Shown in pieces: positions 24,910 to 34,108 of a stretch of DNA of 39,909 nt (positions within the stretch are counted from its first letter, which is position 1; each line of letters opens with the position of its first letter). The notes under the pieces are model-generated. The model had not been told where the DNA came from. It worked only from the letters and a program-made list of their open reading frames with translations, and searched no databases. The stretch is taken from the NCBI GenBank assembly GCA_021816885.1, contig JAKAWS010000009.1, positions 1-39,909 of the forward strand, written 5' to 3'. The stretch is from Microcaldota archaeon (GTDB lineage: Archaea; Micrarchaeota; Micrarchaeia; Micrarchaeales; Micrarchaeaceae). A program made the translations under genes and the position numbers.

Positions 24910-25692
24910 CTACTCTACATCGTCGAGGATATAATTTGCTAACTGCGATCCTATATCGCTGCCGATGTCCCAAAAAATCACTATTGTGTTGCCCTTATAT
25001 CCTATGAAACCAGTATAGTCTATCGCCGCTATTCCGGACGCGTTGGCCGGCGCAGTATAGCTAACATACGAATAACGCATCCCTCCTTCAGTAATGTTCG
25101 TTATGTTGTACACCCCTTGCCTCCCTCCAGCGAACTGGCCAGCGCTCTCGTTCATAAGTATGGAATAGTCGCTCGCTGCCGAGGAATTCAGCCTTCCAAC
25201 GATCTCCGCCCCGAAAGATTTAAGACCGAAAGAGAAATTAGCATCGGTCATGTAGGAGACGGTATACATCTTTCCTGTCAGCCTCCTTATCCCTATCATG
25301 TTGCCAAGAGCCAAGATCTTGGCATTGTACTCGTATGTCGTGGGATAGTAGAAGAAAATATTGCTCACGTTCGTCCCTAAGTAATCTGTTGTGCGATTAG
25401 AGTATATAGCATTGTACGTCCCGTTCTCGCTTATAAGCGAGGAAAGCTGTGCCCTGTTCAAGCAGTACTTCCCTGGACCACAATCCACCATAGAGACATT
25501 CGGCCCATTTCGGAGTACCGTTGTGGTGTTTGCTGGCACGGTTGTGACAGTATTGCTTGCAGACACGGAATTCGAACTCAAACTCTTGGCTGACTGCGCA
25601 CCCTTCCCGCCATTATAGATTATTAATGATCCGATTACAATTGCCACTATTACGATCAAGAGGACAATCACAGTAGGTTCAGGTCTTTCCAT
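24910..25692 (-). CDS. N-terminally anchored ectodomain protein, unknown function
   Basis: A single N-terminal membrane helix (TVIVLLIVIVAIVIGSLIIY) follows a short charged start. Then comes a Ser/Thr/Val-rich linker (about 30-65) and a compact extracellular domain with one Cys pair (DCGPGKYCL near residue 71) and several N-x-S/T sites. The C-terminal region (FIGYKGNTIVIFWDIGSDIG) looks like an alpha/beta domain. The ATG at 25692 is about 26 bp from a TATA-like TTTTTATAG on the minus strand, predicting a leaderless message. No family is recognised. It stands alone between tRNA-Thr and a regulator. An extracytoplasmic binding or envelope role is inference. Confidence 0.8.
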   Translation of the reverse strand: MERPEPTVIVLLIVIVAIVIGSLIIYNGGKGAQSAKSLSSNSVSASNTVTTVPANTTTVLRNGPNVSMVDCGPGKYCLNRAQLSSLISENGTYNAIYSNRTTDYLGTNVSNIFFYYPTTYEYNAKILALGNMIGIRRLTGKMYTVSYMTDANFSFGLKSFGAEIVGRLNSSAASDYSILMNESAGQFAGGRQGVYNITNITEGGMRYSYVSYTAPANASGIAAIDYTGFIGYKGNTIVIFWDIGSDIGSQLANYILDDVE

Positions 25693-25886
25693 AAAAGCAT
25701 ATCAAAACCAGACTATAAAAAGCATCGCAGTATACCTAGTACTGCAAAGACCGAAAAAGTTGTTAAGCTTTCCCTTGCAAAAATCCAAAGAAAAGGGTGT
25801 AAGAGACGAACAGGAAGACGAGAAAGCCGGAAGAATGCCCGGTTCAGATCATTACCGAGAAGTACGGGCTAGATGAAGACAGTCTT

Positions 25887-26183
25887 ATGGGGATAGTGAG
25901 GCTGAACTGGCGTATGGCGATAATCAGCATACTGGGAAAGATTGACGGCAAGACAGCCAACTACAATACGATAAGCCGCATCACTGGCTTGAATCCCAGA
26001 ATGCTTTCCATAGTGCTGAAGGAGCTGACAAAGGAAAAACTTGTAAGCAGGGTGGCAATAGAAGGAAAGCCGACTTTCAGGGCATATCGCCTAACCACAG
26101 CAGGAATGAAGATAGAGGGAGCGCAGTGCCCTATACTAAGCATAGCCAAAGGAAGGCCGCCCAGGAGGCACGGCCAGCACTAA
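25887..26183 (+). CDS. HxlR-like winged-helix transcription regulator, start unclear
   Basis: The body (MAIISILGKIDGKTANYNTI, LNPRMLSIVLKELTKEKLVS, FRAYRLTTAGMKI) matches the HxlR/MarR-type winged helix: recognition helix, wing with basic residues, and the closing LT.AG helix. The only in-frame standard start is ATG 25887. The frame stays open 28 codons further upstream, to a TAA at 25800, and encodes a typical HxlR beginning (KPEECPVQIITEKYGL) with the Cys that senses redox or aldehydes in many members. So the annotated start may be too late, with a non-standard start (an ACG at 25806 follows GGGTG) or a frameshift. The DNA target may include the palindrome at 26259-26272, which is speculative. 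Confidence 0.72.
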   Translation: MGIVRLNWRMAIISILGKIDGKTANYNTISRITGLNPRMLSIVLKELTKEKLVSRVAIEGKPTFRAYRLTTAGMKIEGAQCPILSIAKGRPPRRHGQH

Positions 26184-26258
26184 CTAGCTAGCCTATCGCG
26201 GCGATTCTCAATCCCGGAGAAAGGTATTATAAACCCTTCTAAACGAATACTATCTAAC

Positions 26259-26272
26259 TATACTAAAGTATA
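26259..26272. promoter_or_regulatory. Palindrome overlapping the promoter of the 1455-aa surface protein
   Basis: TATACT-AA-AGTATA is a perfect 14-bp inverted repeat. Its right half merges with the probable TATA box (AGTATACTTAA), about 26-30 bp before ATG 26301. It could be an operator for a winged-helix regulator such as the neighbouring HxlR-like protein, or simply part of a symmetric AT-rich promoter. Confidence 0.4.
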
Positions 26273-26300
26273 CTTAATCTGCTCTGTCGCTACTAAAAAA

Positions 26301-29300
26301 ATGGCTGGTAAGTTGCACAATCAAACCAACGAATTCTCAGGTAAGAATATGGATCCAAAGCGTTTTGCGGCTGTAGCTGCGTTCGGCATAATATTTCTGT
26401 TTTTGGCAGGAGCAAACATCTCCTATTCCACGATAGTGTTGTCTGTAACCCCTTCTGCATCAAACATAACTGTGGATCAAGGGGCCATATCCAGCATACC
26501 ATTCAATGTCCTGGCAACAGGCGGCTCCGGGGACTACATATACTCATCTACGGTTATAGCTTCCGCAGGTGCTTCTAATACCAATTACTGTGATTTCAAT
26601 AGTATAACATCTGCATCCACATCCCCTATCAACTTATTCAGTCTGGGTTCTAGCGGCTTCTTACCTTGCGGTATAAACAACCTAGGAGGTCCCGGGCTTA
26701 CTTTCGATAATGCCAACACCCCTTATACTATAAGCATATCGGCGCAGAACACAAGCGGCGGCGGCACAGTAACAGTAGATAAGACATTTAATATATATCC
26801 TACACTTACATTCAACAGCCTTTCGGTGACTCCATCAGAGATATACACATCAAACACGCTCGTTTTTGCAGTTTCATGGTATAATTCCAGTAGTGTCCCG
26901 TCCGGCGTACCTCCATTTACAGTGTCAATCACGTATGGCACCTCAACATCCTGCGCGGCCGATACGATTCCCGCAACAGGATTATCTGGAATAACCAACT
27001 CTCACGTGACTTTTTCTGTAACAGCTCCTAATACTCCAGACAAATACTATTACTGTGCTTCGGTTCTTGACAGTTCTTACGATTCACCGCAAACGGTGTC
27101 AAGTTTACAACCTGTCGCGGTAACCGTGGTCGCTCCAGCTACGATATCGCAGAACTTCCCGGACGCTGTCGATGTAGGTCAACAGGTAAATGTCGGGTTT
27201 GTTGTTCACGACGGCATCGGTCCGTTTACAGTCGCCGCGTACTCGACATCAAACAACACACAAGTCAGCAATACCATTAACCTACCATCACCTGATAGCT
27301 CTAGCAGTCTATCGTTCAACGCACCGAAGGTTGCAGGTATATACACTTACAAACTAGAAGGAACCGACGAAAGGACAAACAGCGGAGGAACGGGGCCCAG
27401 TTTCAGTTTCAATTCAGTAAACCTAGCGCTGAGTGTAAGTAACACTCTCAAGTCACCAGTTATAACCTTAAGCTCCAACTCCATAGAGCAGGGCCAGCCG
27501 TTCAGCGCAAATGCACTCTGTGCAGGCGGTACCCCTACGGATATCTGCACAATCAACATATACAACGCATCCTCCCACACAAAACTTTCCGGATTTACAT
27601 ACACCCAAACGGGTTCCCCTTATGTTATTATAGCAGATTCGATAGCTAGCAACAAACTTGCGCCTGGTCAATACTACCTAAACGCAACAGACTCAGATTC
27701 CAGCGCTGCAGGACACGAGACAAATGCCTCTTCTGATTCAAACTTCATAATAACTCCGGGCCCGGATGCGATAGAGTCCCTGTCCTCAGCATCTGTGACA
27801 TATCCAAATGCGCCGATAATCACGGTAAGCGCAGTAAACGGGATCGCCCCATATTCATTCACTCTGGATGTATATTCAAGCAACGGCGTACTTGAGTTCA
27901 GCGCGTCAAACGATCTTGCCAATACGATAGAATCGCGTTCATACAGCCTTCCGACCCTTGCCTCTGGATTATACCAAGCCAATGTAGTGCTTACGGACAG
28001 CGCATCTCCTGCAGTGACTGTTGATTCCTCAAACTCTTTCAGCATAGGGAAGGGAGCACCGCCTATATACATATCGACGCAGCCATCCTCTTCATTCACA
28101 TACAACAACACAGGTATAGCATACTACTACGGATTTAACGGAATAAACACGCAACAAACCCTTTCGCTAATATTGCATTCCCGTTTAGGCTTTAATGTGC
28201 CTCCGACCGGCAACATAATAGCCAGAGCCCAGAATGAAGGCGCAAGCCTATCGCAGATTGCCATTTCGCCTAACGGCACACAGCTGTATATCCCAGATGG
28301 AAATACAAAGCTTTGGATATACAATATCTCAAATATATCATCTAGCGTAAGCTTTTTTGGGATATTCAATGGCATAGGGTTCTTCAATGGAATAGATGGC
28401 ATAGCGTTCAGTCCAAACGGGACGCTAGCCTACGCGCTTAACGGTCACAACAATACGATAAGCCAGTTCGCTGTGGCAAATGATACGAACAATTTCGACG
28501 ACGGGAGGCCGAATCTGAGAACCATAAAAGGCTTCAACGACCCGATTTCAATCGCCATAACGCCAAACGGCAAGTATGCCTTTGTAACTAATAGTAACAA
28601 CAACACAATATCAAAGGTCAACCTTTCTACCGGCAACATAATACTCACAATCACCCCATCTATGATCAGTACCAATCATTCAGCATCCCCACACGGTCTT
28701 GCAATATCGCCTAATGGCAACACTCTGTATGTGGCGAACGGCGCAGGCGGCTCCAATTCTATTGGATCAATAGACCTGCTTAACACTACGACTGGTCAAA
28801 ACTATGGCAGGATATCGGCTAGAGGTATGATTCAACCGCTCTACCTATCACTCGGACAAGGGGGAAGATTCCTATATGTTACTGATTTCGGTGGCGGGAG
28901 CGAAAACATTACAATAATAGATACAAGCACGATGAAAAGCATAGGTAACATAGCGTATTCTGGCGATCCTCAAGGCATAACGATGCAGCCCAATTCATAC
29001 TATGGGTTCATCACCTTTGCAAATGACAGTCTCGCGCAGGTATCAGCCGGGGAAGGCTCTGGGGTAACCGGCGCTTCCGCCGGAACATATAATTTCTCGC
29101 TTGCCGGCTTCCCAACCCAGAACTACACCGGTACCAGCGTGGCAGCAAACATTACCATATTCAAGGCAACACCAACAATAGACCTTACGAGCATACCGTC
29201 CTTCATTTACACAGGAAATGAGTTGACCGTTAACTACGGAATATTCAACACGCTGCAAAAACTTGCAGGATTACTCACCTTAAATGGAAACATAATAGCA

Positions 29301-30668
29301 ACTTACAACGGAATAAACACTAATCAGACCACAACCGTAAATGCAGTATCTGTAGGAACATATAACCTCAAATTCTCTACAATAGGTAATGAAAACTATT
29401 CCGCAGCCAACACAGTCGAAAGCTTCGTAATATCAGCGCAGGCCGCCAAGACCTCCATTTCGGGGAAGTTCCCTACAGTATACAACAACACCAACGCCAC
29501 AGTAACAGCGTCGATATCATCCGATAACGCCATAGGCAACATTTACATGTCGTTGAACGGCGGAAACTACCTGCTCGTGAGCTCAACGTCCTCAACAGAC
29601 AATTTAACTACTTACAACGCGCCGGGCGCAGCAGGCACATACTTATTCAAGTTCTATAACAATCCAACACCATCTTATGCCGAAAATACCTCTTTCCTGT
29701 ATTACACGATAACAAAAGGGATACCGCAAATGAGCTTCAACAAGAGCTGCGCGAGTTATACTGCTAATGGTTCATCGTGCGTAACGACCGCCTCGATATC
29801 ATCCATAGGCGGACAGATAATTGGAAACCTATATGTGAACGGGAACCTAGTGGGCAGCACAAACAGCGTAATCAACTATACCGGTTCCAACGCTATCGGC
29901 ACTTACAGCATAGAGTTTACAACTCTTGGCAACGGGAACTACATACCACGCACATCAATATACAGCTACTCGATAACAAAGGCAAGCAACAACACCAACA
30001 ACAAAGGGCTTAGTGGAGGTGGCGGAGCAGGGATACCGCAGACAACAATTCCGCCGACAACGATCACAACAAGAGCGACAACCGTAGCCACGACTACTGT
30101 GCCTCAGCAGCCAGTAATAACCGGCCGATCAAACAGGACGTACACCGGCACTACGTTCGTGTCCGGCAATCATCCATTCAACCTGAATTTCAGCAACCTC
30201 GGCGCTGTGCTGAAGTTTTCTACTACCTCGCAGAACCAGACAAGCCTGAAGTTCAACATTTCTAATTATACCATAAGCCCGCCAAAAATGCCGAACCACA
30301 AGTTCGTTGAGGGAATATCGATAAACTTCAGCTCCAATTCTACCGTCACTTTGAATGTTACCATACCATACAACTGCTCTGCAGCAGGCATAGTCCCATA
30401 TCTGCTGGTGAATGGGCAGCCGGTAGCGCTCAATAATTACACTGTAGACAAGAGTGCCTGTACAGTGAGTTTCGGACTCGGTTCAGACCCTGTCATTCTA
30501 TTATATGCGAACCAGAGCAGCATACCGCAGCAGCCTTCCCAGCCAACTTCCACACAGGCAACAAAATACAACATAGGCGCAATAGCTGCTGCGATAGTCA
30601 TAGTTGCGGCAATTGCGGCCGTGTCGCTTGCGTTAAGGAAAAACAAACAAGGCAGAAGGCACAGATAA
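26301..30668 (+). CDS. Giant surface protein (1455 aa) with Ig-like modules and a YVTN propeller
   Basis: After an N-terminal hydrophobic signal (FAAVAAFGIIFLFLAGANIS) the first ~590 residues are beta-rich Ig-like modules. Residues about 600-930 form a YVTN beta-propeller (ISPNGTQLYIPDG, FSPNGTLAYALN, ITPNGKYAFVTN, ISPNGNTLYVANG). Further repeated modules follow to about 1230 (GTYNLKFSTIGNENYSAAN; GTYSIEFTTLGNGNYIP), then a Gly and Thr/Pro-rich stalk (TTIPPTTITTRATTVATTTV) and a domain like the one preceding PGF-type anchors. A C-terminal helix ends in KNKQGRRHR. ATG 26301 fits the TATA spacing; ATG 26349 preceded by AGGT would give a neater signal peptide. Likely an S-layer or adhesion protein; ligand unknown. 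Confidence 0.86.
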   Translation: MAGKLHNQTNEFSGKNMDPKRFAAVAAFGIIFLFLAGANISYSTIVLSVTPSASNITVDQGAISSIPFNVLATGGSGDYIYSSTVIASAGASNTNYCDFNSITSASTSPINLFSLGSSGFLPCGINNLGGPGLTFDNANTPYTISISAQNTSGGGTVTVDKTFNIYPTLTFNSLSVTPSEIYTSNTLVFAVSWYNSSSVPSGVPPFTVSITYGTSTSCAADTIPATGLSGITNSHVTFSVTAPNTPDKYYYCASVLDSSYDSPQTVSSLQPVAVTVVAPATISQNFPDAVDVGQQVNVGFVVHDGIGPFTVAAYSTSNNTQVSNTINLPSPDSSSSLSFNAPKVAGIYTYKLEGTDERTNSGGTGPSFSFNSVNLALSVSNTLKSPVITLSSNSIEQGQPFSANALCAGGTPTDICTINIYNASSHTKLSGFTYTQTGSPYVIIADSIASNKLAPGQYYLNATDSDSSAAGHETNASSDSNFIITPGPDAIESLSSASVTYPNAPIITVSAVNGIAPYSFTLDVYSSNGVLEFSASNDLANTIESRSYSLPTLASGLYQANVVLTDSASPAVTVDSSNSFSIGKGAPPIYISTQPSSSFTYNNTGIAYYYGFNGINTQQTLSLILHSRLGFNVPPTGNIIARAQNEGASLSQIAISPNGTQLYIPDGNTKLWIYNISNISSSVSFFGIFNGIGFFNGIDGIAFSPNGTLAYALNGHNNTISQFAVANDTNNFDDGRPNLRTIKGFNDPISIAITPNGKYAFVTNSNNNTISKVNLSTGNIILTITPSMISTNHSASPHGLAISPNGNTLYVANGAGGSNSIGSIDLLNTTTGQNYGRISARGMIQPLYLSLGQGGRFLYVTDFGGGSENITIIDTSTMKSIGNIAYSGDPQGITMQPNSYYGFITFANDSLAQVSAGEGSGVTGASAGTYNFSLAGFPTQNYTGTSVAANITIFKATPTIDLTSIPSFIYTGNELTVNYGIFNTLQKLAGLLTLNGNIIATYNGINTNQTTTVNAVSVGTYNLKFSTIGNENYSAANTVESFVISAQAAKTSISGKFPTVYNNTNATVTASISSDNAIGNIYMSLNGGNYLLVSSTSSTDNLTTYNAPGAAGTYLFKFYNNPTPSYAENTSFLYYTITKGIPQMSFNKSCASYTANGSSCVTTASISSIGGQIIGNLYVNGNLVGSTNSVINYTGSNAIGTYSIEFTTLGNGNYIPRTSIYSYSITKASNNTNNKGLSGGGGAGIPQTTIPPTTITTRATTVATTTVPQQPVITGRSNRTYTGTTFVSGNHPFNLNFSNLGAVLKFSTTSQNQTSLKFNISNYTISPPKMPNHKFVEGISINFSSNSTVTLNVTIPYNCSAAGIVPYLLVNGQPVALNNYTVDKSACTVSFGLGSDPVILLYANQSSIPQQPSQPTSTQATKYNIGAIAAAIVIVAAIAAVSLALRKNKQGRRHR

Positions 30669-30836
30669 TAATACCAAGGCATAGAAGGCATTACGCTTTT
30701 CAAAGAAACCAAAATCTATCATACTACCTGTGTTTAACAAAGTACCCAAAGATCATGTAATCTATAGGGCGGCAGACCTTACAAGTTCACAGTATCAGTT
30801 CTCCTGGCCCCCCATGCCCGCATGATCTGTTCGCAC

Positions 30837-31184
30837 TCAGTCCAACAAAAGCCTAACGTTTCCAGATGCTATCTCCACCTTCTCCACAAGCTTCTTTGCA
30901 AGCGCGTATCTAAGGCTCGCCTCGTCCAATTCGTCTTTGGACACAGTCACCCCACCATTTCCGGAAAGGTCAATCATAAAGTTAAGTCTCCTGTTCTGCA
31001 GCTTAGAGAGCTCTCTCTGTGCCTTGTTCATCTCATTTACGAGCTTTCGTACTATCTTCTTATCTGTGCCCTTAGCCCCTAATGCGTCTATCTCCTTGGA
31101 TTTTTCCCCAAAACTGCAGAATATATCGGCGAATCTGTCGCTCCCGGCCTTTTCCGCAACCGTTTTTTTCATATCCATAACCAT
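30837..31184 (-). CDS. Small helical (coiled-coil) protein, unknown function
   Basis: A charged, fully helical 115-aa protein with likely coiled coil in the middle (KKIVRKLVNEMNKAQRELSK, LQNRRLNF) and a C-terminal helix (LRYALAKKLVEKVEIASGN). No signal or membrane segment. A TATA box on the minus strand (GGTATAAATATC, about 31211-31222) lies 26-35 bp from ATG 31184 and ATG 31178, so either Met could start translation. It stands alone, divergent from gmhA. I do not recognise the family. Size and composition resemble nucleoid-associated or chaperone-like proteins, but that is only an impression. Confidence 0.7.
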   Translation of the reverse strand: MVMDMKKTVAEKAGSDRFADIFCSFGEKSKEIDALGAKGTDKKIVRKLVNEMNKAQRELSKLQNRRLNFMIDLSGNGGVTVSKDELDEASLRYALAKKLVEKVEIASGNVRLLLD

Positions 31185-31356
31185 TACCCATTATTTATCT
31201 AGCACTTTTAGATATTTATACCCGTCTCAGAGACTTCCACTAATCGGACAGGCTAGGCACTATGCACAACAGTAAAGGACTTTAGTGAAGTGGTAGGGAT
31301 GTATCCTGCTGAAAGGTATAAATACAGATAATGGTGAATGAAATAGGGTTGAGTGA

Positions 31357-31929
31357 ATGGACAAGGCATTCAATATAAATTCATACATAGAGGACGGGAA
31401 CAACGCACGCAAGTCCCTTTCCTCGGATAAGATACTCAGGGTAGCAGAGGTAATGACTGAAGCCCTAAGGTCCGGAAAAAAGATTCTCTGCATGGGGAAC
31501 GGAGGAAGCGCAGCAGACTCCCAACACTTTGTTGCCGAGCTTGTTGGCCGCTTCGAGGCAGAGCGAAAGGCTCTGCCTGCAATCGCGCTTACCACAAACT
31601 CCTCGATAACTACCGCAATAGCGAACGATTACTCTTACGAGATGGTGTTTGCCAGGCAGGTAGAGGCGCTCGCGAACAGCGGAGATGTAGTCGTGGGCAT
31701 CTCCACAAGCGGGAACTCAAAGAACGTCATCGCGGCCATGGAATCAGCCAGACAGATTGGGTGCATACTCGTTACCCTCACTGGTCAGAAAGGCAAGCTC
31801 ATGGAGATGGCAGACCCTATGTGCGACATAACAGTATCAAGCCCTAGGACATCCACAATACAAGAGGCGCATATCTGTGCTATACATATAATCTCAAAAC
31901 TGATAGAAGATAAGTTTACAGGAGTTTAA
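31357..31929 (+). CDS. gmhA: Sedoheptulose-7-phosphate isomerase (GmhA)
   Basis: SIS-domain enzyme converting sedoheptulose 7-phosphate to D-glycero-manno-heptose 7-phosphate, the first step of nucleotide-activated heptose synthesis. Substrate motifs are clear: MGNGGSAADSQHFVAELVGR (46-65), TTNSSITTAIANDYSYE (79-95), VGISTSGNSKNV (113-124). The zinc/active-site residues have the family spacing: H57, E61, Q169 and H177 (IQEAHICAIH). The 190-aa length is typical. A TATA box (GGTATAAATAC, about 31315-31325) and GGTTGAGTGA before the ATG support the start. No other heptose gene is visible in the window. The product probably feeds surface glycans or protein glycosylation. Confidence 0.93.
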   Translation: MDKAFNINSYIEDGNNARKSLSSDKILRVAEVMTEALRSGKKILCMGNGGSAADSQHFVAELVGRFEAERKALPAIALTTNSSITTAIANDYSYEMVFARQVEALANSGDVVVGISTSGNSKNVIAAMESARQIGCILVTLTGQKGKLMEMADPMCDITVSSPRTSTIQEAHICAIHIISKLIEDKFTGV

Positions 31930-31989
31930 CCAAAGGCGCTTCACTCAGCGGTTTCAACCTGGGTCTCGGGCAAAGCCGACCAACCACAG

Positions 31990-31995
31990 TTTTTT
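31990..31995 (+). terminator. Oligo-T terminator after gmhA
   Basis: Six T residues followed by CTTCT, about 60 bp downstream of the gmhA stop, fit the oligo-T terminators of archaea. A small inverted repeat (GCAAGC-GGA-GCTTGC, 32026-32040) lies just beyond. Confidence 0.4.
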
Positions 31996-32086
31996 CTTCT
32001 GGTCAATCTGAATTTGGGAAATTGCGCAAGCGGAGCTTGCAAGTGTATCCAATCTCATCCTACCTCACATAGTGTCCGAAAATTAT

Positions 32087-32103
32087 ACATTGCGTCGCAA
32101 TGT
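32087..32103. promoter_or_regulatory. Palindromic operator-like site upstream of the drug exporter
   Basis: ACATTGCG-T-CGCAATGT is a perfect 17-bp inverted repeat. It ends about 14 bp before a TATA box (TTTAAATT, 32117-32124), whose spacing predicts transcription from about 32147, just before the strong GGGGAGGT Shine-Dalgarno and ATG 32158. The position upstream of TATA suits an activator, or a repressor that blocks TFB. Confidence 0.55.
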
Positions 32104-32157
32104 GCCACACAAGACCTTTAAATTCTGTGATGCAGGATAAGAGGGGAGGTTTAGTCT

Positions 32158-33618
32158 ATGCTCTCTTCAGAAACCAGGAAAAACGAGATACTTGCCGTGC
32201 TGGTAATCGGCGTGCTGATGTCTGCTATAGACATTACCATAGTCATACTGGCGCTTCCGACTATAGACTCTAGCTTGCATGCAGGCGTAGCCACTTCCAT
32301 CTGGATAATAATGGCATATATATTGGTCATAACTCTGCTATCCACCCAAGTCGGAAAACTCGGCGACAAGTACGGCCGGGCCAAAATGTATAATTACGGG
32401 ATAGCAATCTTCATCATAGGTTCTGCGCTGTGTGGGCTCGCCCCTGACATAATCTCTCTCATAGGGTTCAGGGCTCTGCAAGCGGTTGGGGGAGCACTGG
32501 TAGGAACATCCAGCACAGCAGTAGTATCAGACAATTTCGAGCCGCACGAGCGCGGCCGGGCATTCGGATTCACGTCGCTTGGATGGAACCTTGGCTCCAT
32601 CATGGGAATATTCCTCGGAGGCATCCTCACGACAATCAACTGGAGGCTCATCTTCCTCATAAACGTCCCGATAGGTATAGTGCTTCTGCCTATCAGCATA
32701 AAGAGGCTGAACGATGTAAAAGAGAGGATAAAGGAGAGGTTCGACATACTCGGATCCATACTTCTTGGAATAGGCCTTTTCATACTGACAATAATGGCAG
32801 TCTATGCGATATACACTGGCTTCGACATAGAGAGCGCATTGCTATTGGCCGTATCAATTCTCTTCTTCACTGCGTTTGCTGTGCGCGAGCGCAGGATAAC
32901 ATTCGGTATCATCGACCTGAAGATCTTCAAGAATAGGATATTCAGTTTCTCTGTAATTGCCAGTATGCTACAATTCACTGCAAGCTTTGCAGTGCTGTTT
33001 ATCCTGATTTTGTACCTACAGGGAGTAAGAGGACTCAACCCTTTCACGGCGAGCATTTACCTGCTTCCTGGATACATATTAGGAGCGATAGTCGGACCGA
33101 GGATGGGACGGATTTCGGATAGGATTGGGTCAAGGCTACCTGCCACGGCAGGACTGTTCATCGCCTTAATAGGTTATATCTTGTACATAACGTTGTTGGG
33201 ACCGTATTCTCCGTTATATTACGTAGCACTGATAACCGTATTTACTGGAATAGGGACCGGAATGTTCTTTCCGCCCAACATAAGCGCGATAATGGCAAAT
33301 GCACCACATGATAAGTATGGAATGGCATCAGGCATAAACAGGATGTTTGGTAATGTTGGGATGGTGCTAAGCTTTGTCATTGCGCTTACAGCGATATCAA
33401 CATCGATTCCAAGGGTGGATGCGCTGTCAATATTCATGGGAACGACCATAGGCGGGCTCTCGAAGAGCGTAGATCTTACTTTCATGAATGGGCTGCATGC
33501 GGCGTTCATAACAGCGACAGCGATGTTAGTGCTTGCCATGGCCATGTCAGCATTCCGGGGCAAGGAAGACCGATCAAAGATATCCAAAGAGAAGAGATTG
33601 GAGAAACAGGTTGCCTGA
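32158..33618 (+). CDS. MFS multidrug exporter, DHA2 (EmrB/QacA) family
   Basis: Proton-driven efflux pump in the cell membrane. It has about 14 hydrophobic segments over 486 aa, typical for DHA2. Motif D1 is near the first helix (LMSAIDITIVILALPTI). Motif A is between TM2 and TM3 (GKLGDKYGRAKMYNYGI). Motif B and C regions follow (RALQAVGGALVGTSSTAVVS; LGWNLGSIMGIFLGGIL), and a second motif A-like loop is in the C-half (GRISDRIGSRL). It is a single gene with its own promoter and the palindrome at 32087-32103, which suggests inducible expression. Substrates could be drugs, dyes or organic acids and cannot be read from the sequence. Confidence 0.93.
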   Translation: MLSSETRKNEILAVLVIGVLMSAIDITIVILALPTIDSSLHAGVATSIWIIMAYILVITLLSTQVGKLGDKYGRAKMYNYGIAIFIIGSALCGLAPDIISLIGFRALQAVGGALVGTSSTAVVSDNFEPHERGRAFGFTSLGWNLGSIMGIFLGGILTTINWRLIFLINVPIGIVLLPISIKRLNDVKERIKERFDILGSILLGIGLFILTIMAVYAIYTGFDIESALLLAVSILFFTAFAVRERRITFGIIDLKIFKNRIFSFSVIASMLQFTASFAVLFILILYLQGVRGLNPFTASIYLLPGYILGAIVGPRMGRISDRIGSRLPATAGLFIALIGYILYITLLGPYSPLYYVALITVFTGIGTGMFFPPNISAIMANAPHDKYGMASGINRMFGNVGMVLSFVIALTAISTSIPRVDALSIFMGTTIGGLSKSVDLTFMNGLHAAFITATAMLVLAMAMSAFRGKEDRSKISKEKRLEKQVA

Positions 33619-33675
33619 TTCAAAAGCCAGTCGAAGCCCAAACAGAGGGCTGGCACAGCAAAGGATGGTACGTCC

Positions 33676-34050
33676 TCAAAAAAGTTTCAGTCGCCCTGTT
33701 ATATCATCCAGTTCCTCACTCATCCACGGTCCCACGCCGAGCGCCGTCTTTGTACCGGGAGGCAATTCAGTCAGCCCTGCATCTGTGACAAGCGCACATG
33801 GCACCTTTTTATACTTGAAGGCGTTGTACAATTTTATCAGGGATTCTTCGCTCTCTGTCTTCAACACTATCTTTTTCTCGCCCTGCTCAAGCCATTTCTT
33901 TGTAACATTTCTGTCAGCACGTTCTGCCTCGAAAAAGCCCATGAGCGAGGCATGCGCACCCTGCGCGACCGCCTTTCCCTTGCTCATCTCAAGGTCGGAG
34001 CGTATTATTATCGCCTGTTTTATCTCTCCTTTGTGAAGCATATGCAGCAT
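33676..34050 (-). CDS. pth2: Peptidyl-tRNA hydrolase, Pth2 type
   Basis: Releases peptides from prematurely dropped peptidyl-tRNA, the archaeal/eukaryotic enzyme type. The family motifs are complete: KQAIIIRSDLEMSKGKAVAQ (11-30) with GAHAS, and TDAGLTELPPGTKTALGVGP (89-108). The 124-aa length from ATG 34050 fits; a downstream ATG at 34041 is also possible. The frame is open further upstream, but the TATA element at 34069-34080 lies about 25 bp from ATG 34050, so a leaderless message is expected. It is convergent with the exporter and divergent from carS. Confidence 0.93.
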   Translation of the reverse strand: MLHMLHKGEIKQAIIIRSDLEMSKGKAVAQGAHASLMGFFEAERADRNVTKKWLEQGEKKIVLKTESEESLIKLYNAFKYKKVPCALVTDAGLTELPPGTKTALGVGPWMSEELDDITGRLKLF

Positions 34051-34068
34051 GATTTGTATTTGCTGCAC

Positions 34069-34080
34069 AGGTTTATATAC
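34069..34080. promoter_or_regulatory. Shared TATA element between pth2 and carS
   Basis: GGTTTATATACC is close to a perfect palindrome. Measured from its centre (about 34075) it is 25 bp to ATG 34050 of pth2 on the minus strand, and it predicts a plus-strand start near 34101, 8 nt before the GTG of carS. Confidence 0.5.
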
Positions 34081-34108
34081 CCTTTTTACAAGAATTCTAT
34101 GTGCTTCG

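Noticed and set aside
32026-32040. GCAAGC-GGA-GCTTGC as an intrinsic terminator
   Set aside because: No T-run follows it; the oligo-T at 31990-31995 is the better archaeal terminator candidate.
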